DNA from: Lentibacillus sp. JNUCC-1
Lineage (GTDB): Bacteria > Bacillota > Bacilli > Bacillales > Amphibacillaceae
NCBI RefSeq assembly: GCF_009741735.1
Contig: NZ_WHOH01000003.1
Coordinates: forward strand, 124,001-188,000
Length of the DNA stretch: 64,000 bases
Direction of reading: 5' to 3'
Shown: positions 56,385-64,000 of the stretch, one piece after another
How the letters are laid out: each line of letters starts with the position of its first letter
How positions within the stretch are numbered: position 1 is the first letter of the stretch
Notes under the pieces: generated by a model
Told to the model about the DNA's origin: nothing
Databases searched by the model: none
Seen by the model: only the letters and a program-made list of their open reading frames with translations
Made by a program: the position numbers and the translations under genes

Positions 56385-56600
56385 GAAGCGAAGGACACTC
56401 GACTCCTGCGGGAATAGCATGAGTCCGAAGACCCCGCAGTGAGCGGTCTTTGCGAACGAGGAGGCTGAGGCCATGCCCGCGGAAAGCGAACTGTCCGTAG
56501 CGGAAATCACCCTACGCTTGTCACGCACATTGACTTGTCTTTTCACTTAACAGCCAGAACGAGTTTTCTCTACGTCGCTGTTTGTGTCTACTGTTTAATA
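56385..56600. repeat. GC-rich dispersed element, copy 5
   Basis: ACTCCTGCGGGAATAGCATG, GTCCGAAGACCCCGCAG, GAGGAGGCTGAGGCCATGCC and CGCGGAAAGCGAACTGTCCG are blocks of a dispersed intergenic repeat of bacilli, partly shared in inverse orientation with copies 2 and 3. The 170 bp between copies 4 and 5 (56220-56385) is AT-rich and shows no gene. Confidence 0.7.
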
Positions 56601-56757
56601 AGGGTTTACTGTGAAATTTTAAAAATAAGGGAGATCCTGCTTATCAATTTTTTTGTATGCGATGTCATAAAAAAGTCACTTTCATGCTGAAAAGGTTTAC
56701 CGTATTAAAGTTAAACTGTGGTAGAATAGTGTAAATTACTTTTTGGAGAGTTGCTTT

Positions 56758-58497
56758 ATGTTGGAAAAAAACTTTCACTGGCGCAATACTGAAATGCGTA
56801 AACATGTGGCAGTTGTGGACGGGAAACGTGCTCCGTCATTGGTTTTGAAAGATGCTGTATACTTAAACGCGTATACAAAAAAATGGACGGAAGCGCATAT
56901 ATGGATTGATGGGGATCGGATTATTTATGTTGGAAGCGAATGGCCGGCAAACACAGACGGAACAGAAATTGTGGACTGTACAGACCAATACCTCGTGCCA
57001 GGCTATGTAGAACCGCACGCACATCCTTTTCAGCTTTATAATCCAGAGACGCTCGCACGTCAAGCGGCCGCTTATGGGACAACGACACTTGTCAACGACA
57101 ACCTTATGTGGCATTTTTTATTAAATAAAAAGAAAGCGTTTTCCCTATTGGACGCATTCCAGAGTCTGCCTGTATCAATGTACTGGTGGGCTCGATTGGA
57201 CTCGCAGACTGCTCTGCAGGACGAAGAATCCTTGTTTAATACGAAAGACATTTTGTCATGGCTTGCACATCCTGCTGTCATTCAGGGTGGCGAACTGACA
57301 GCTTGGCCGAGTCTTCTGGATGGGGACGATATTTTATTATACTGGATACAGGAAGCGAAACGGAAAGGCAAGCCTGTCGAAGGTCATTTAGCCGGGGCTT
57401 CAGAAAAGACATTGACGAAAATGAAACTGCTGGGCGTGGATGGTGAGCATGAAGCGATATCAGGAGAGGATGTCTTCAAACGTTTGGAGCTTGGGTACAA
57501 TGTTGGTATGCGCTATTCATCCATCAGGCCGGATCTGCCGCAAATACTGGAGGAGCTGCTGGCCAAGGGGCTGACCAATTTTGAAAATACGACGATGACT
57601 ACAGATGGATCTACACCGAATTTTTATGAGCAAGGTCTTATGAATATTTGTATTGATATTGCCATCCAGAAGGGTGTGCCGGTTGAAGAAGCGTATCAGA
57701 TGGCGACGTTCAATCCGGCCCGGCATTTTGGGTTGCATGATCAAATTGGCAGCATTACCCCGGGAAGGATTGCCCACATCAATTTCTTGGAGGCGAAAGA
57801 CAATCCGCATCCGAAGCGTGTTTTAGCGAAAGGCAAATGGGTGGCAGAAGACGGTGTTTTCCTGAAAGAACGACAGATCGATTGGGAGCAGCATGGTCTG
57901 GGCCCTGCCGAACTGAGTTGGGATATTGATGAAAGTGATCTGCAATTTTCGATTCCGGTGGGATTGAAAATGCTGAACGATGTGATCATTGAACCGTATG
58001 CAATTGAAGTGGATGTATCGCTGGAACAGCTTCCGATCAACAATGATGATGCATTTCTTGTACTGCTCGACAAACATGGGGAGTGGCGTGTGAATACAAC
58101 CATTAAAGGCTTTACAAAAGAGCTTGGGGCAATTGTGAGCTCTTACTCGACAACGGGCGATATCGTTTTGATCGGGAAGAATAAACAAGACATGCGGACA
58201 GCTTTTCAGCGTATGAAGGCACTTGGAGGTGGCATTGTCGCCGTGCATAACGGCGATATTTTAACAGAAATGCCCCTTACGCTCGGTGGTGCGATGTACA
58301 ACGGCAGCATGGCTGATTTAATTGCTAAAGAAAAGGAACTGCGTGAGATATTGGTTCAACACGGTTATCCATTTTCAGATCCGATCTACAGCATTCTGTT
58401 CTTGTCTTCCACCCACCTGCCTTATATTCGGATCACTCAGCAGGGCATTATTGATGTAAAAAAACGGGAAGTCCTCTTCCCAGCCATCATGAGATAG
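56758..58497 (+). CDS. yerA: Adenine deaminase-like amidohydrolase (YerA type)
   Basis: The 579-residue protein is an amidohydrolase of the adenine-deaminase family (composite N-domain, TIM barrel, C-terminal Ade domain). PGYVEPHAHPFQLYNP carries the HxH metal motif, and GHLAGASE, DGEHEA and TTMTTDGSTPNFYEQG provide further ligands. B. subtilis YerA sits at the same place, next to the pur operon, but its adenine deaminase activity is less certain than that of AdeC. ATG 56758 is chosen because TTTGGAGAG lies 7 bp upstream. A salvage role converting adenine to hypoxanthine is plausible. Confidence 0.88.
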   Translation: MLEKNFHWRNTEMRKHVAVVDGKRAPSLVLKDAVYLNAYTKKWTEAHIWIDGDRIIYVGSEWPANTDGTEIVDCTDQYLVPGYVEPHAHPFQLYNPETLARQAAAYGTTTLVNDNLMWHFLLNKKKAFSLLDAFQSLPVSMYWWARLDSQTALQDEESLFNTKDILSWLAHPAVIQGGELTAWPSLLDGDDILLYWIQEAKRKGKPVEGHLAGASEKTLTKMKLLGVDGEHEAISGEDVFKRLELGYNVGMRYSSIRPDLPQILEELLAKGLTNFENTTMTTDGSTPNFYEQGLMNICIDIAIQKGVPVEEAYQMATFNPARHFGLHDQIGSITPGRIAHINFLEAKDNPHPKRVLAKGKWVAEDGVFLKERQIDWEQHGLGPAELSWDIDESDLQFSIPVGLKMLNDVIIEPYAIEVDVSLEQLPINNDDAFLVLLDKHGEWRVNTTIKGFTKELGAIVSSYSTTGDIVLIGKNKQDMRTAFQRMKALGGGIVAVHNGDILTEMPLTLGGAMYNGSMADLIAKEKELREILVQHGYPFSDPIYSILFLSSTHLPYIRITQQGIIDVKKREVLFPAIMR

Positions 58498-58542
58498 CGT
58501 ATAGTAGAGACAGGCATTGACTTTTCGAAAAGGTGGAAACAT

Positions 58543-59613
58543 ATGAAACAACATTGGCGCATATGGACCGTCGTTCTGCTCGTTTTGCTTACGCTTACTG
58601 CATGTTCTGAAAATGAAGAAACAAAAGAAGCCGAACCGAATAAAACAAAGGACAGTGGTGTGACAACCAAAGAGCCGCCTGAAGAGGAAGCGGGTTATGA
58701 CAATGTCTATCCTTTTACAGGCATTGGTACGAATGAAACTGTTAACAATCGGGCGGTCGGTGTCATGATTAACAACCACACCAAAGCGCGTCCGCAATCA
58801 GGGTTGTCCAAGGCTGATATTGTGTTTGAGATTCTGGCTGAAGGAAAAATCACACGTTTTCTTGCCCTTTTCCAAAGTCAGGAGCCTGAGGTGGTTGGAC
58901 CTGTGCGCAGTGCGCGGGAATATTACTTCAACCTGGCTGACAGCTATGATGCTCTGTACGTTTACCATGGTGCGGCTGGCTTTATAGACAATATGATTCA
59001 AAAGAGGGGTATTGAACATTTGAACGGTGCGATCTATGATAACGATCAGCATTTGTTTAAACGGGAAAGTTTCCGCAAAGCCCCGCACAATTCGTATTTA
59101 CTCTTTAATGCGGTGGATGATGTGGCCGCTTCTAAAGGGTATGCGACTGAGCATGACTATGAGCCGCTGCCTTTTCTTGATGAAGCAGCTTCAGGTGAAA
59201 TCCCTGGGGATCAAGCTGACCATGTAGAGATTGTTTACTCCAATACCCCGATGGAAATTGTAGAATTTGACTATCAGTCAGAAGAAGGCACATATACCCG
59301 TTTTAATGACCGCGAACAAACAGTTGAATTGAACGATGAAACACCCATTTCCGTGGAAAACGTCTTTATCGTAGAAGCCCCGCATCAGATCATCGATGAC
59401 GCAGGCCGCCGAGCCATTGATCTGGATTCAGGCGGCAACGCTTTTTTAATCCAAAAGGGCAAAATACAGCGAATTCAGTGGGAAAACCGCTCAGGGCGTC
59501 TTATTCCAGTTAAGGACGGCAATCCAGTTGGCTTTGTTCCTGGACAAACATGGGTCAATGTCGTTCCGGCCAACCCAGGCATTGAACAATCGGTGCATAT
59601 TTCAAACGAATAA
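58543..59613 (+). CDS. yerB: DUF3048 lipoprotein, YerB-like
   Basis: The 356-residue lipoprotein has a signal peptide ending in lipobox LTAC (Cys about 21), an acidic linker and the two-part DUF3048 domain: AVGVMINNHTKARPQSGLSK, then FLALFQSQEPEVVGPVRSAR and KAPHNSYL. The C-terminal part has the GQTWVNVVP ending. Anchored outside the membrane; molecular function unknown. AAAAGGTGG precedes ATG 58543. Confidence 0.92.
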   Translation: MKQHWRIWTVVLLVLLTLTACSENEETKEAEPNKTKDSGVTTKEPPEEEAGYDNVYPFTGIGTNETVNNRAVGVMINNHTKARPQSGLSKADIVFEILAEGKITRFLALFQSQEPEVVGPVRSAREYYFNLADSYDALYVYHGAAGFIDNMIQKRGIEHLNGAIYDNDQHLFKRESFRKAPHNSYLLFNAVDDVAASKGYATEHDYEPLPFLDEAASGEIPGDQADHVEIVYSNTPMEIVEFDYQSEEGTYTRFNDREQTVELNDETPISVENVFIVEAPHQIIDDAGRRAIDLDSGGNAFLIQKGKIQRIQWENRSGRLIPVKDGNPVGFVPGQTWVNVVPANPGIEQSVHISNE

Positions 59614-59631
59614 ATCTCAGGAGGTGCCGGC

Positions 59632-59922
59632 ATGCAAATTGATAAACTGCGCGGTGAACAACTCGATCAGTTATTTGAAGCCATCCTGTCCCTTGAAACG
59701 AAAGACGAGTGCTATCGTTTCTTTGATGACTTAGCCACCATGAACGAAATCCATTCATTGACTCAACGCTTTCAAGTGGCAAAAATGCTTTCAGAAGGCC
59801 AAACCTATCAAGCGATAGAGGATCAGACCAAAGCTTCAACCGCAACCATCTCCAGAGTACGCAGATGCCTCAACTACGGCAGCGGCGGCTATGAGATGAC
59901 GCTTGAGAGAATGGAAAAGTAA
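59632..59922 (+). CDS. yerC: TrpR-like DNA-binding protein, YerC
   Basis: The 96-residue all-helical protein of the TrpR/YerC family carries a helix-turn-helix in TYQAIEDQTKASTATISRVR. It follows yerB by 18 bp with a good AGGAGGTG, so it is co-transcribed. It is a probable transcription regulator; in B. subtilis YerC has been proposed to control amino-acid (histidine) genes, and the target here cannot be read. Confidence 0.93.
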   Translation: MQIDKLRGEQLDQLFEAILSLETKDECYRFFDDLATMNEIHSLTQRFQVAKMLSEGQTYQAIEDQTKASTATISRVRRCLNYGSGGYEMTLERMEK

Positions 59923-59935
59923 CAGATAAACAGAT

Positions 59936-59980
59936 GAATCAGATCAGGACACCGAACGGGAGGTGTTCTGGTCTTTTTTT
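59936..59980 (+). terminator. Rho-independent terminator of yerABC
   Basis: GATCAGGACACC-GAACGGG-AGGTGTTCTGGTC followed by TTTTTTT. Confidence 0.88.
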
Positions 59981-60108
59981 ATGGTCTGCTTTGAATGAAA
60001 GTTTCTGAGCACATGATCATAAAAACGAGATGGAAAACATACCAATAACAGGGTTGAGGTTTATAGGGATGTATCTGTTCAGACAAATTAGTAGAGATTA
60101 TGTTAAGT

Positions 60109-60281
60109 GTTCTTTAAAAAAAACGAAATACTGCGTAAAACAAAGGAAAGGAAAGAGGAACACAGCAAATCGTACGTTATAAAGCACATTTGCCTGTTTT
60201 TGACGTTTTCAATAAAGAACAAAATCAAGTACACTTCAGTTATCGTTCTCAACTAAGAGCATAGACCCAGTTAAAAAGAAC
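60109..60281 (+). promoter_or_regulatory. SinR-box-like motifs upstream of the matrix operon
   Basis: GTTCTTT occurs at 60109-60115, its inverse AAAGAAC at 60214-60220 and 60275-60281, and GTTCTCA at 60245-60251. GTTCTYT is the SinR operator consensus of B. subtilis. Four hits in 173 bp, directly ahead of a tasA/tapA/sipW set and with a SinI-like gene downstream, are suggestive. The rest of the 540-bp gap is AT-rich, with no clear gene. Confidence 0.55.
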
Positions 60282-60459
60282 GAATTGCTGGTGGCGCTAT
60301 TACATACGAAAGGCGGGTGAATGTATCCGGGGGAAACTTTAAAAAAATAAAGCAGTTATTGATGCAGCAGTCGTTGGAGTATGAAATGAATCAGGTATTT
60401 CAAATGTGGCGAAAAAGTGTTGTCACACATCATATTAATAATCGGGGAGGAATTTTTAA

Positions 60460-61074
60460 ATGAGTATTAAGAAAAAGTTAGGTATGGGCATTGCAACGGC
60501 AATATTGGGTGTCAGCTTGGTTGGCGGTGGAACGTTTGCTTATTTCAGTGATGAAGAAGTTTCAAACAATACTTTTGCAGCGGGAACATTGGATTTGGCT
60601 GTGAATCCAACAACTATAATTGATGTTGACAACCTTAAACCGGGTGACTGGATGAACCGTACATTTAAATTGGAGAACAATGGATCACTTGATATCTCTG
60701 AAGTGTTCATTCACACAGACTATACAGTCAATGATTATCATGGCGATAATACAGAGGATATGGGTAAACATATTCGTGTTAACTTTCTGAAAAACGAAGA
60801 TAAAAATGGTGTTCTTCAACCAGAAGAAAATGTCATTGTATCAAGAACATTGGCTGAGCTGCAAGGCGACATGCCAGATGCTGTCAAAAACCAGATCTGG
60901 GCTTGGTTTGGCTGGGGAGATGAAGCGAGTGGCATGAAGGCGGGTACTTCTGATGACCTTTATGTCGAGTTCGAATTTGTGGACAATAATAATGATCAAA
61001 ACATGTTCCAGAAAGATTCACTGGAACTTAAGTGGACATTCGAAGCACATCAAACAGATGGTGAAAGCAGATAA
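60460..61074 (+). CDS. tasA: TasA/camelysin family matrix protein
   Basis: The 204-residue protein has a SipW-type signal peptide (KKLGMGIATAILGVSLVGGG then TFAYFSDEE, cleavage after the YFS region) and a TasA_camelysin domain with LDLAVNPTTIIDVDNLKPGDW and FKLENNGSLDIS. In B. subtilis TasA forms the fibres of the biofilm matrix; camelysin (CalY) of B. cereus is the shorter relative, closer to this length. GGGGAGGAA precedes ATG 60460. It is the first gene of a four-gene matrix operon. Confidence 0.9.
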   Translation: MSIKKKLGMGIATAILGVSLVGGGTFAYFSDEEVSNNTFAAGTLDLAVNPTTIIDVDNLKPGDWMNRTFKLENNGSLDISEVFIHTDYTVNDYHGDNTEDMGKHIRVNFLKNEDKNGVLQPEENVIVSRTLAELQGDMPDAVKNQIWAWFGWGDEASGMKAGTSDDLYVEFEFVDNNNDQNMFQKDSLELKWTFEAHQTDGESR

Positions 61075-61076
61075 AT

Positions 61077-61108
61077 CATTCAGAGAGGGGATCCCCCCCT
61101 CTCGTTTA
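61077..61108 (+). terminator. Hairpin after tasA (possible attenuator)
   Basis: GAGAGGGGATCCCCCCCTCTC with a short T-rich tail, between tasA and the next gene. It could partly terminate and give tasA a higher transcript level than the genes after it. Confidence 0.5.
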
Positions 61109-61182
61109 TAACGATTCATAAGACAAAAATTTCTGATTTTCTTTTTATGAATCGTCATAAGCACAGAAAGGCGGGAGCGGGC

Positions 61183-62052
61183 ATGCGGAGTAAACGCGTT
61201 ATTAAATTCGGAAAGAAAAATCGTCTGTTGATCATTCTAATGAAAACAAGCTTCATTTTCTATCTGGTCTTATTCACAGCGGGTTACATGATTTCAAGTA
61301 CGACTGCCCACTTCTCCAGCACAACACAGATCAGCCAGCAGGTCGCGACTGGGACATGGAGCATATGGGATGGAAGTGATCTGGCATTCACTGAGGTGAT
61401 TGATCAAGCTGAGGTTTCTTGTCCAGCGGAGATCACAACCGTGATCTCTAACAAGGGTGAGGGGGCTATGGAAGACACAAGCTTATATGAGGTGTATTAT
61501 TCCGAAACCGGGAATCCGCAAGAAGATGGAGCAGCGGTAGCACTTAATGCGGGTGAAGGGATCATTGATGTTCTCGAAGCTGGTGAGATGGCTGAGCTTA
61601 CATATGAGACAGATCAACCCGGCTTTTACCAGTTCGTTATTCATCAGCGTGAAGATCATCCTAGAGATGCACAGGTCTGGAGCGAAAAGATTGAAGTCAT
61701 CTGTGAAACCGAGCCAGAACCTGAGGAAGAAGAACCACCAGCCACTGAAACTGACAAACAGGAAAACGAAACAGATGAAGAGCCTGAAAAAGCAAAGCAA
61801 AAAGAAAAACAACCAGAACAGCCTGAGGCAGAAGGGGAAACAGACCACTCAGAAGAGATAGAAGGAGAACCTGAAAAGAAGCAGAAAACCAAGGAAACAA
61901 ACTCAGAGCAAGATTCAGCTAAAGATGAGGCTAAAAAGGAAAAACCATCAAATGACGATAAAAAGAGAGAGCAAAAGTCACCAGGCACTAAATCAGACCA
62001 ATCAGAACAAACTGAGGAGCCTGCTGGTGTGAAAGAGGAGGAACCATCTTGA
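61183..62052 (+). CDS. tapA: TapA-like amyloid assembly/anchor protein
   Basis: The 289-residue protein has a basic N-terminus, one membrane segment ending in a SipW-type site (SSTTAHFSSTTQISQQVATG) and a small beta domain with two Cys. A long charged C-terminal region of Glu, Lys, Gln and Pro repeats (about residues 180-289) follows. This layout fits TapA (YqxM), which seeds and anchors TasA fibres; B. subtilis TapA is 253 residues. ATG 61183 is preferred because GAAAGGCGGG lies upstream, whereas ATG 61147 has no ribosome site. The stop overlaps sipW. Confidence 0.75.
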   Translation: MRSKRVIKFGKKNRLLIILMKTSFIFYLVLFTAGYMISSTTAHFSSTTQISQQVATGTWSIWDGSDLAFTEVIDQAEVSCPAEITTVISNKGEGAMEDTSLYEVYYSETGNPQEDGAAVALNAGEGIIDVLEAGEMAELTYETDQPGFYQFVIHQREDHPRDAQVWSEKIEVICETEPEPEEEEPPATETDKQENETDEEPEKAKQKEKQPEQPEAEGETDHSEEIEGEPEKKQKTKETNSEQDSAKDEAKKEKPSNDDKKREQKSPGTKSDQSEQTEEPAGVKEEEPS

Positions 62053-62618
62053 TGAAAAAGCGGAAAGTGATGAAATGGGTCAATAATATTGTAACAACTG
62101 TATTGTTTGTGCTGCTCATCAGTGTCGCCACCATGGTGATGGTGACCAAGATTTCGGGCGGAGAGCCTGAAATGTTCGGCTATCAGCTTAAGACTGTTTT
62201 GTCAGGATCCATGGAGCCCGGTATTCAAACAGGATCAATCATTGCTGTCAAGCCTGGCGGCGATATGACACGATTCAAAGCGAATGACGTTATCACGTTT
62301 CAGGAAGAAGACGGTAAGCTGATCACCCACCGCATAACAGAAGTTCAAAACAGTGGTGACCATGTGATGTACCGGACCAAAGGCGACAACAATAATGCTG
62401 AAGATTCCAGCCCGGTATTATCCGGAAATGTGGTAGCAGAATACACGGGATTCACCGTTCCTTATGTTGGTTACCTTGTCAACGCCATTCAAACGAAGAA
62501 CGGCGCATTCTTTATGCTGATCCCTGGTATCCTGATGTTGATTTACTCCGGATTCGTTATCTGGAAAGCGTTATCGGAACTTGAATTGAAACAAAAAAGA
62601 AACCAGGAATCATCTTAA
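62052..62618 (+). CDS. sipW: ER-type signal peptidase I, SipW
   Basis: The 188-residue signal peptidase has an N-terminal membrane helix, LKTVLSGSMEPGIQTGS with the catalytic Ser, and KLITHRITEV with His as general base, the Ser-His (ER-type) pair that separates SipW from Ser-Lys peptidases. A C-terminal membrane helix follows. It should process TasA, TapA and the next protein. ATG 62052 follows GAGGAGG and overlaps the tapA stop (TGATG). Confidence 0.95.
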   Translation: MKKRKVMKWVNNIVTTVLFVLLISVATMVMVTKISGGEPEMFGYQLKTVLSGSMEPGIQTGSIIAVKPGGDMTRFKANDVITFQEEDGKLITHRITEVQNSGDHVMYRTKGDNNNAEDSSPVLSGNVVAEYTGFTVPYVGYLVNAIQTKNGAFFMLIPGILMLIYSGFVIWKALSELELKQKRNQESS

Positions 62619-62645
62619 ACGGGCGTTGTAAAAGGAGGGGTCGGG

Positions 62646-63287
62646 TTGAAAAACATCTTATCGGTATGCACGATGCTGGCATTAGGGATCTGTGTTTTGA
62701 TGCTGCCGGGACATACAGCTTTTGCGGAGACGGAAGAGAGCAGAGATGTTGTGCTGGACCTTTCTCCCAGTGGCTCTCTATTTAATATTGAAAATATGAA
62801 ACCTGGTGATTGGGCGCCGAGAACAGTGACGGTTGAAAACAACGGATCTCAGAATTTCAGTTATACCATGCAGCTGAAAAATCAGCCATCAGATTTGTTG
62901 TTTGATGAATTATGGCTTGAAATTAAACAAGACACAGATGAATTGTACAATGGAAAACTCGCGGATTTTTCAAAGGTTACGGGCAGCTTGCAGTCAAAAT
63001 CACAGGAAACGCTGGATGTCACCATCCGCTTTCCGGAACATTTGGGAAATGAATTTCAGGGCCTTAACACTTCCTTTTCTTTTGTCCTTAAAGCAGAAGG
63101 AGATGCCATAGCAAGCGGAACAGATACCGCCTACATTGATGGTATGATCGACAGCGGCACATCTGGTTTTAAACTGCCGTACACAGCAACATCCATGTTC
63201 ATGTTTTTACTGGCAGGTCTTTTGACCCTGGCAGCTGGTCTGTTCATAGCAGTCTATCAGAGGAAAAGAGCCCTCAAAGCGGGTTAA
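62646..63287 (+). CDS. TasA-like surface protein with sortase LPxTA sorting signal
   Basis: The 213-residue protein has a signal peptide (cleavage after TAFA, about 26) and a TasA/camelysin-like beta domain (LFNIENMKPGDWAPRTVTVE, ENNGSQNFSYTMQ). It ends with the sorting signal LPYTA (about residue 178), a membrane helix and a basic tail (YQRKRALKAG). The site is LPxTA instead of LPxTG, as used by class D or other bacillus sortases. The start is TTG 62646 after AAAGGAGGGG. No sortase gene is in the window. It is probably a wall-anchored partner of the matrix fibre. Confidence 0.82.
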   Translation: MKNILSVCTMLALGICVLMLPGHTAFAETEESRDVVLDLSPSGSLFNIENMKPGDWAPRTVTVENNGSQNFSYTMQLKNQPSDLLFDELWLEIKQDTDELYNGKLADFSKVTGSLQSKSQETLDVTIRFPEHLGNEFQGLNTSFSFVLKAEGDAIASGTDTAYIDGMIDSGTSGFKLPYTATSMFMFLLAGLLTLAAGLFIAVYQRKRALKAG

Positions 63288-63495
63288 CGGGAATTATCGT
63301 CACAAACGTGACAAAACTAGTACACGATTGACAAAAGAAGACAGAAAATAAACATCCTTTCTATAGTATAATAGTCTCAGTAGAACATTCCCTGACAAGG
63401 GCAAACTCATTGAAAAATGACGACGCAAAATCACAGGTCTAATGTTTAACTTTACACGATGACGGCTGGATTTCCAGGGGATATGGGGCGGGAAT

Positions 63496-63636
63496 GTGGA
63501 AAAGGTAACTTACAAACATGTATACGATGAAGAATGGGTCGAGCTGTTAAGGGAAGCCAAAGCGTTCGGGCTGACGCCCAAGGAAGTGAGGGCATTTCTG
63601 AACCGTGACAAAGAACCACAAGATATTATATGTTAA
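63496..63636 (+). CDS. sinI: SinI-like antirepressor micro-protein
   Basis: The 46-codon frame from GTG 63496 encodes a protein with the SinI domain pattern: YDEEWVELLREAKAFGLTPK then EVRAFLNRDK, which matches the DxEWVxLMxEAKxxxxSxEEIRxxL helix-hook of SinI and the SinR C-terminus. SinI binds SinR and frees matrix genes. GGGGCGGGA lies just upstream. No sinR follows within the window. The gene is too short for usual ORF filters. The neighbourhood (matrix operon, SinR-like boxes) strongly supports the call. Confidence 0.75.
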   Translation: MEKVTYKHVYDEEWVELLREAKAFGLTPKEVRAFLNRDKEPQDIIC

Positions 63637-63690
63637 ATAAAACAGGTGCAAACAGAAGGCCAATTCTTGTTTGCACCTGTTTTTTAATGT
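63636..63690 (+). terminator. Rho-independent terminator
   Basis: AAACAGGTGCAAACAG...TTGTTTGCACCTGTTTTTT after the SinI-like gene. Confidence 0.9.
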
Positions 63691-63699
63691 ACAGAAAAA

Positions 63700-63895
63700 T
63701 ATTAGTGCCGTCACTGTACGTTCTTGCTTATGCTTTTCGGGGGTGAGCAAGACGCCTGCGCTTTTGATTCCTCCAGCTCCGGCGCCTACCCCCTCGAGTC
63801 ATAAGCAAGAACGCTCCGTGGCACAGACCGCCACTGCACGTTCTTGCTTATGCTTTTCGGGGGTGAGCAAGGCGCCTGCGCTTTTGATTCCTCAT
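63700..63895. repeat. GC-rich dispersed element with an internal direct duplication
   Basis: A 60-bp block (ACGTTCTTGCTTATGCTTTTC then GGGGGTGAGCAAGNCGCCTG to GATTCCTC) occurs at 63713-63772 and again at 63833-63892 with only two differences. Between them is CCCCCTCGAGTCATAAGCAAG, the inverse of the block start, so the unit can fold into a cruciform. There is no gene here. Confidence 0.8.
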
Positions 63896-63984
63896 AAGTT
63901 ATCTGTGAAAGATATCAGGCACCCCAAACAGGTGCTTTTTTGTTATAATGAATGAACGTACTACAATGATGGAGGCGTCAGCTG

Positions 63985-64000
63985 TTGAACTATGCAATGA
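63985..64000 (+). CDS. Start of a gene cut by the window edge
   Basis: TGGAGG (63969-63974) is followed by TTG at 63985 and four more codons. A TATAAT at 63945 could be its -10. The product cannot be identified. Confidence 0.4.

Noticed and set aside
61483..61988. Minus-strand Ser/Phe-rich frames opposite tapA
   Set aside because: They are the antisense of the Glu/Lys-rich low-complexity tail of TapA and show no domain or start signal.

Overview
The window is low-to-moderate GC Firmicute DNA, most likely from a spore-forming, moderately salt-adapted member of the Bacillaceae. The evidence is a gerABC-type germinant-receptor operon, a T-box in front of ileS, guanine riboswitches and PurR boxes, a tasA/tapA/sipW matrix locus, strong AGGAGG ribosome sites, an acidic glycine-betaine-type binding lipoprotein, and B. 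subtilis-like gene order (moxR-DUF58-transglutaminase-guaA-pbuG ... purEKB..LFMNHD-yerA-yerB-yerC). I see no rRNA, tRNA or CRISPR array.

Layout. 1-1.4 kb: mobile-element debris (group II intron-type reverse transcriptase fragment, a highly structured non-coding block, an IS3 transposase tail) abutting a 5'-truncated Ca2+/H+ antiporter. 1.4-10 kb: accessory metabolism (FAD monooxygenase, NSS transporter, cardiolipin synthase, betaine-type binding protein, cytosine-deaminase-like amidohydrolase, HMG-CoA synthase). 10.3-13 kb: a CuA/haem-copper reductase cluster whose subunit I lacks the usual cross-linked tyrosine, so it may be a nitric oxide reductase. 13.4-16.8 kb: type 2 isoleucyl-tRNA synthetase with T-box. 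17-24.4 kb: methyltransferase, folE, two tandem paralogous membrane proteins of unknown function, a DUF2207 protein and small stress/membrane proteins. 24.5-28.5 kb: germinant receptor A-B-C plus a small D-like subunit. 28.6-31.3 kb: amidase and NERD-domain protein. 31.5-60 kb: the conserved purine neighbourhood. 60-63.7 kb: an extracellular-matrix locus (TasA/camelysin, TapA-like, SipW, a sortase-anchored TasA-like protein and a SinI-like micro-protein), with SinR-box-like motifs upstream.

The purine region joins salvage (pbuG, guaA, adenine-deaminase-like YerA) to de novo synthesis under PurR boxes and three guanine-class riboswitches. The de novo operon looks damaged. purC, purS and purQ are absent between purB and purL. 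purF has lost the N-terminal segment carrying the catalytic cysteine and also has a frameshift. purN has a late frameshift, and a repeat element of about 610 bp separates purH from purD. Other genes (amidohydrolase, amidase, MFS transporter) carry similar -1 frameshifts, mostly in homopolymer runs, so some of these may be sequencing errors.

Intergenic space is rich in repeats of three kinds: (i) four loci of about 20-21 bp tandem repeats, each with a different sequence but the same architecture; (ii) two elements bounded by a long inverted repeat; (iii) GC-rich MITE-like elements ending in a CCGTAAACTGCGAACTAA-type terminal inverted repeat.
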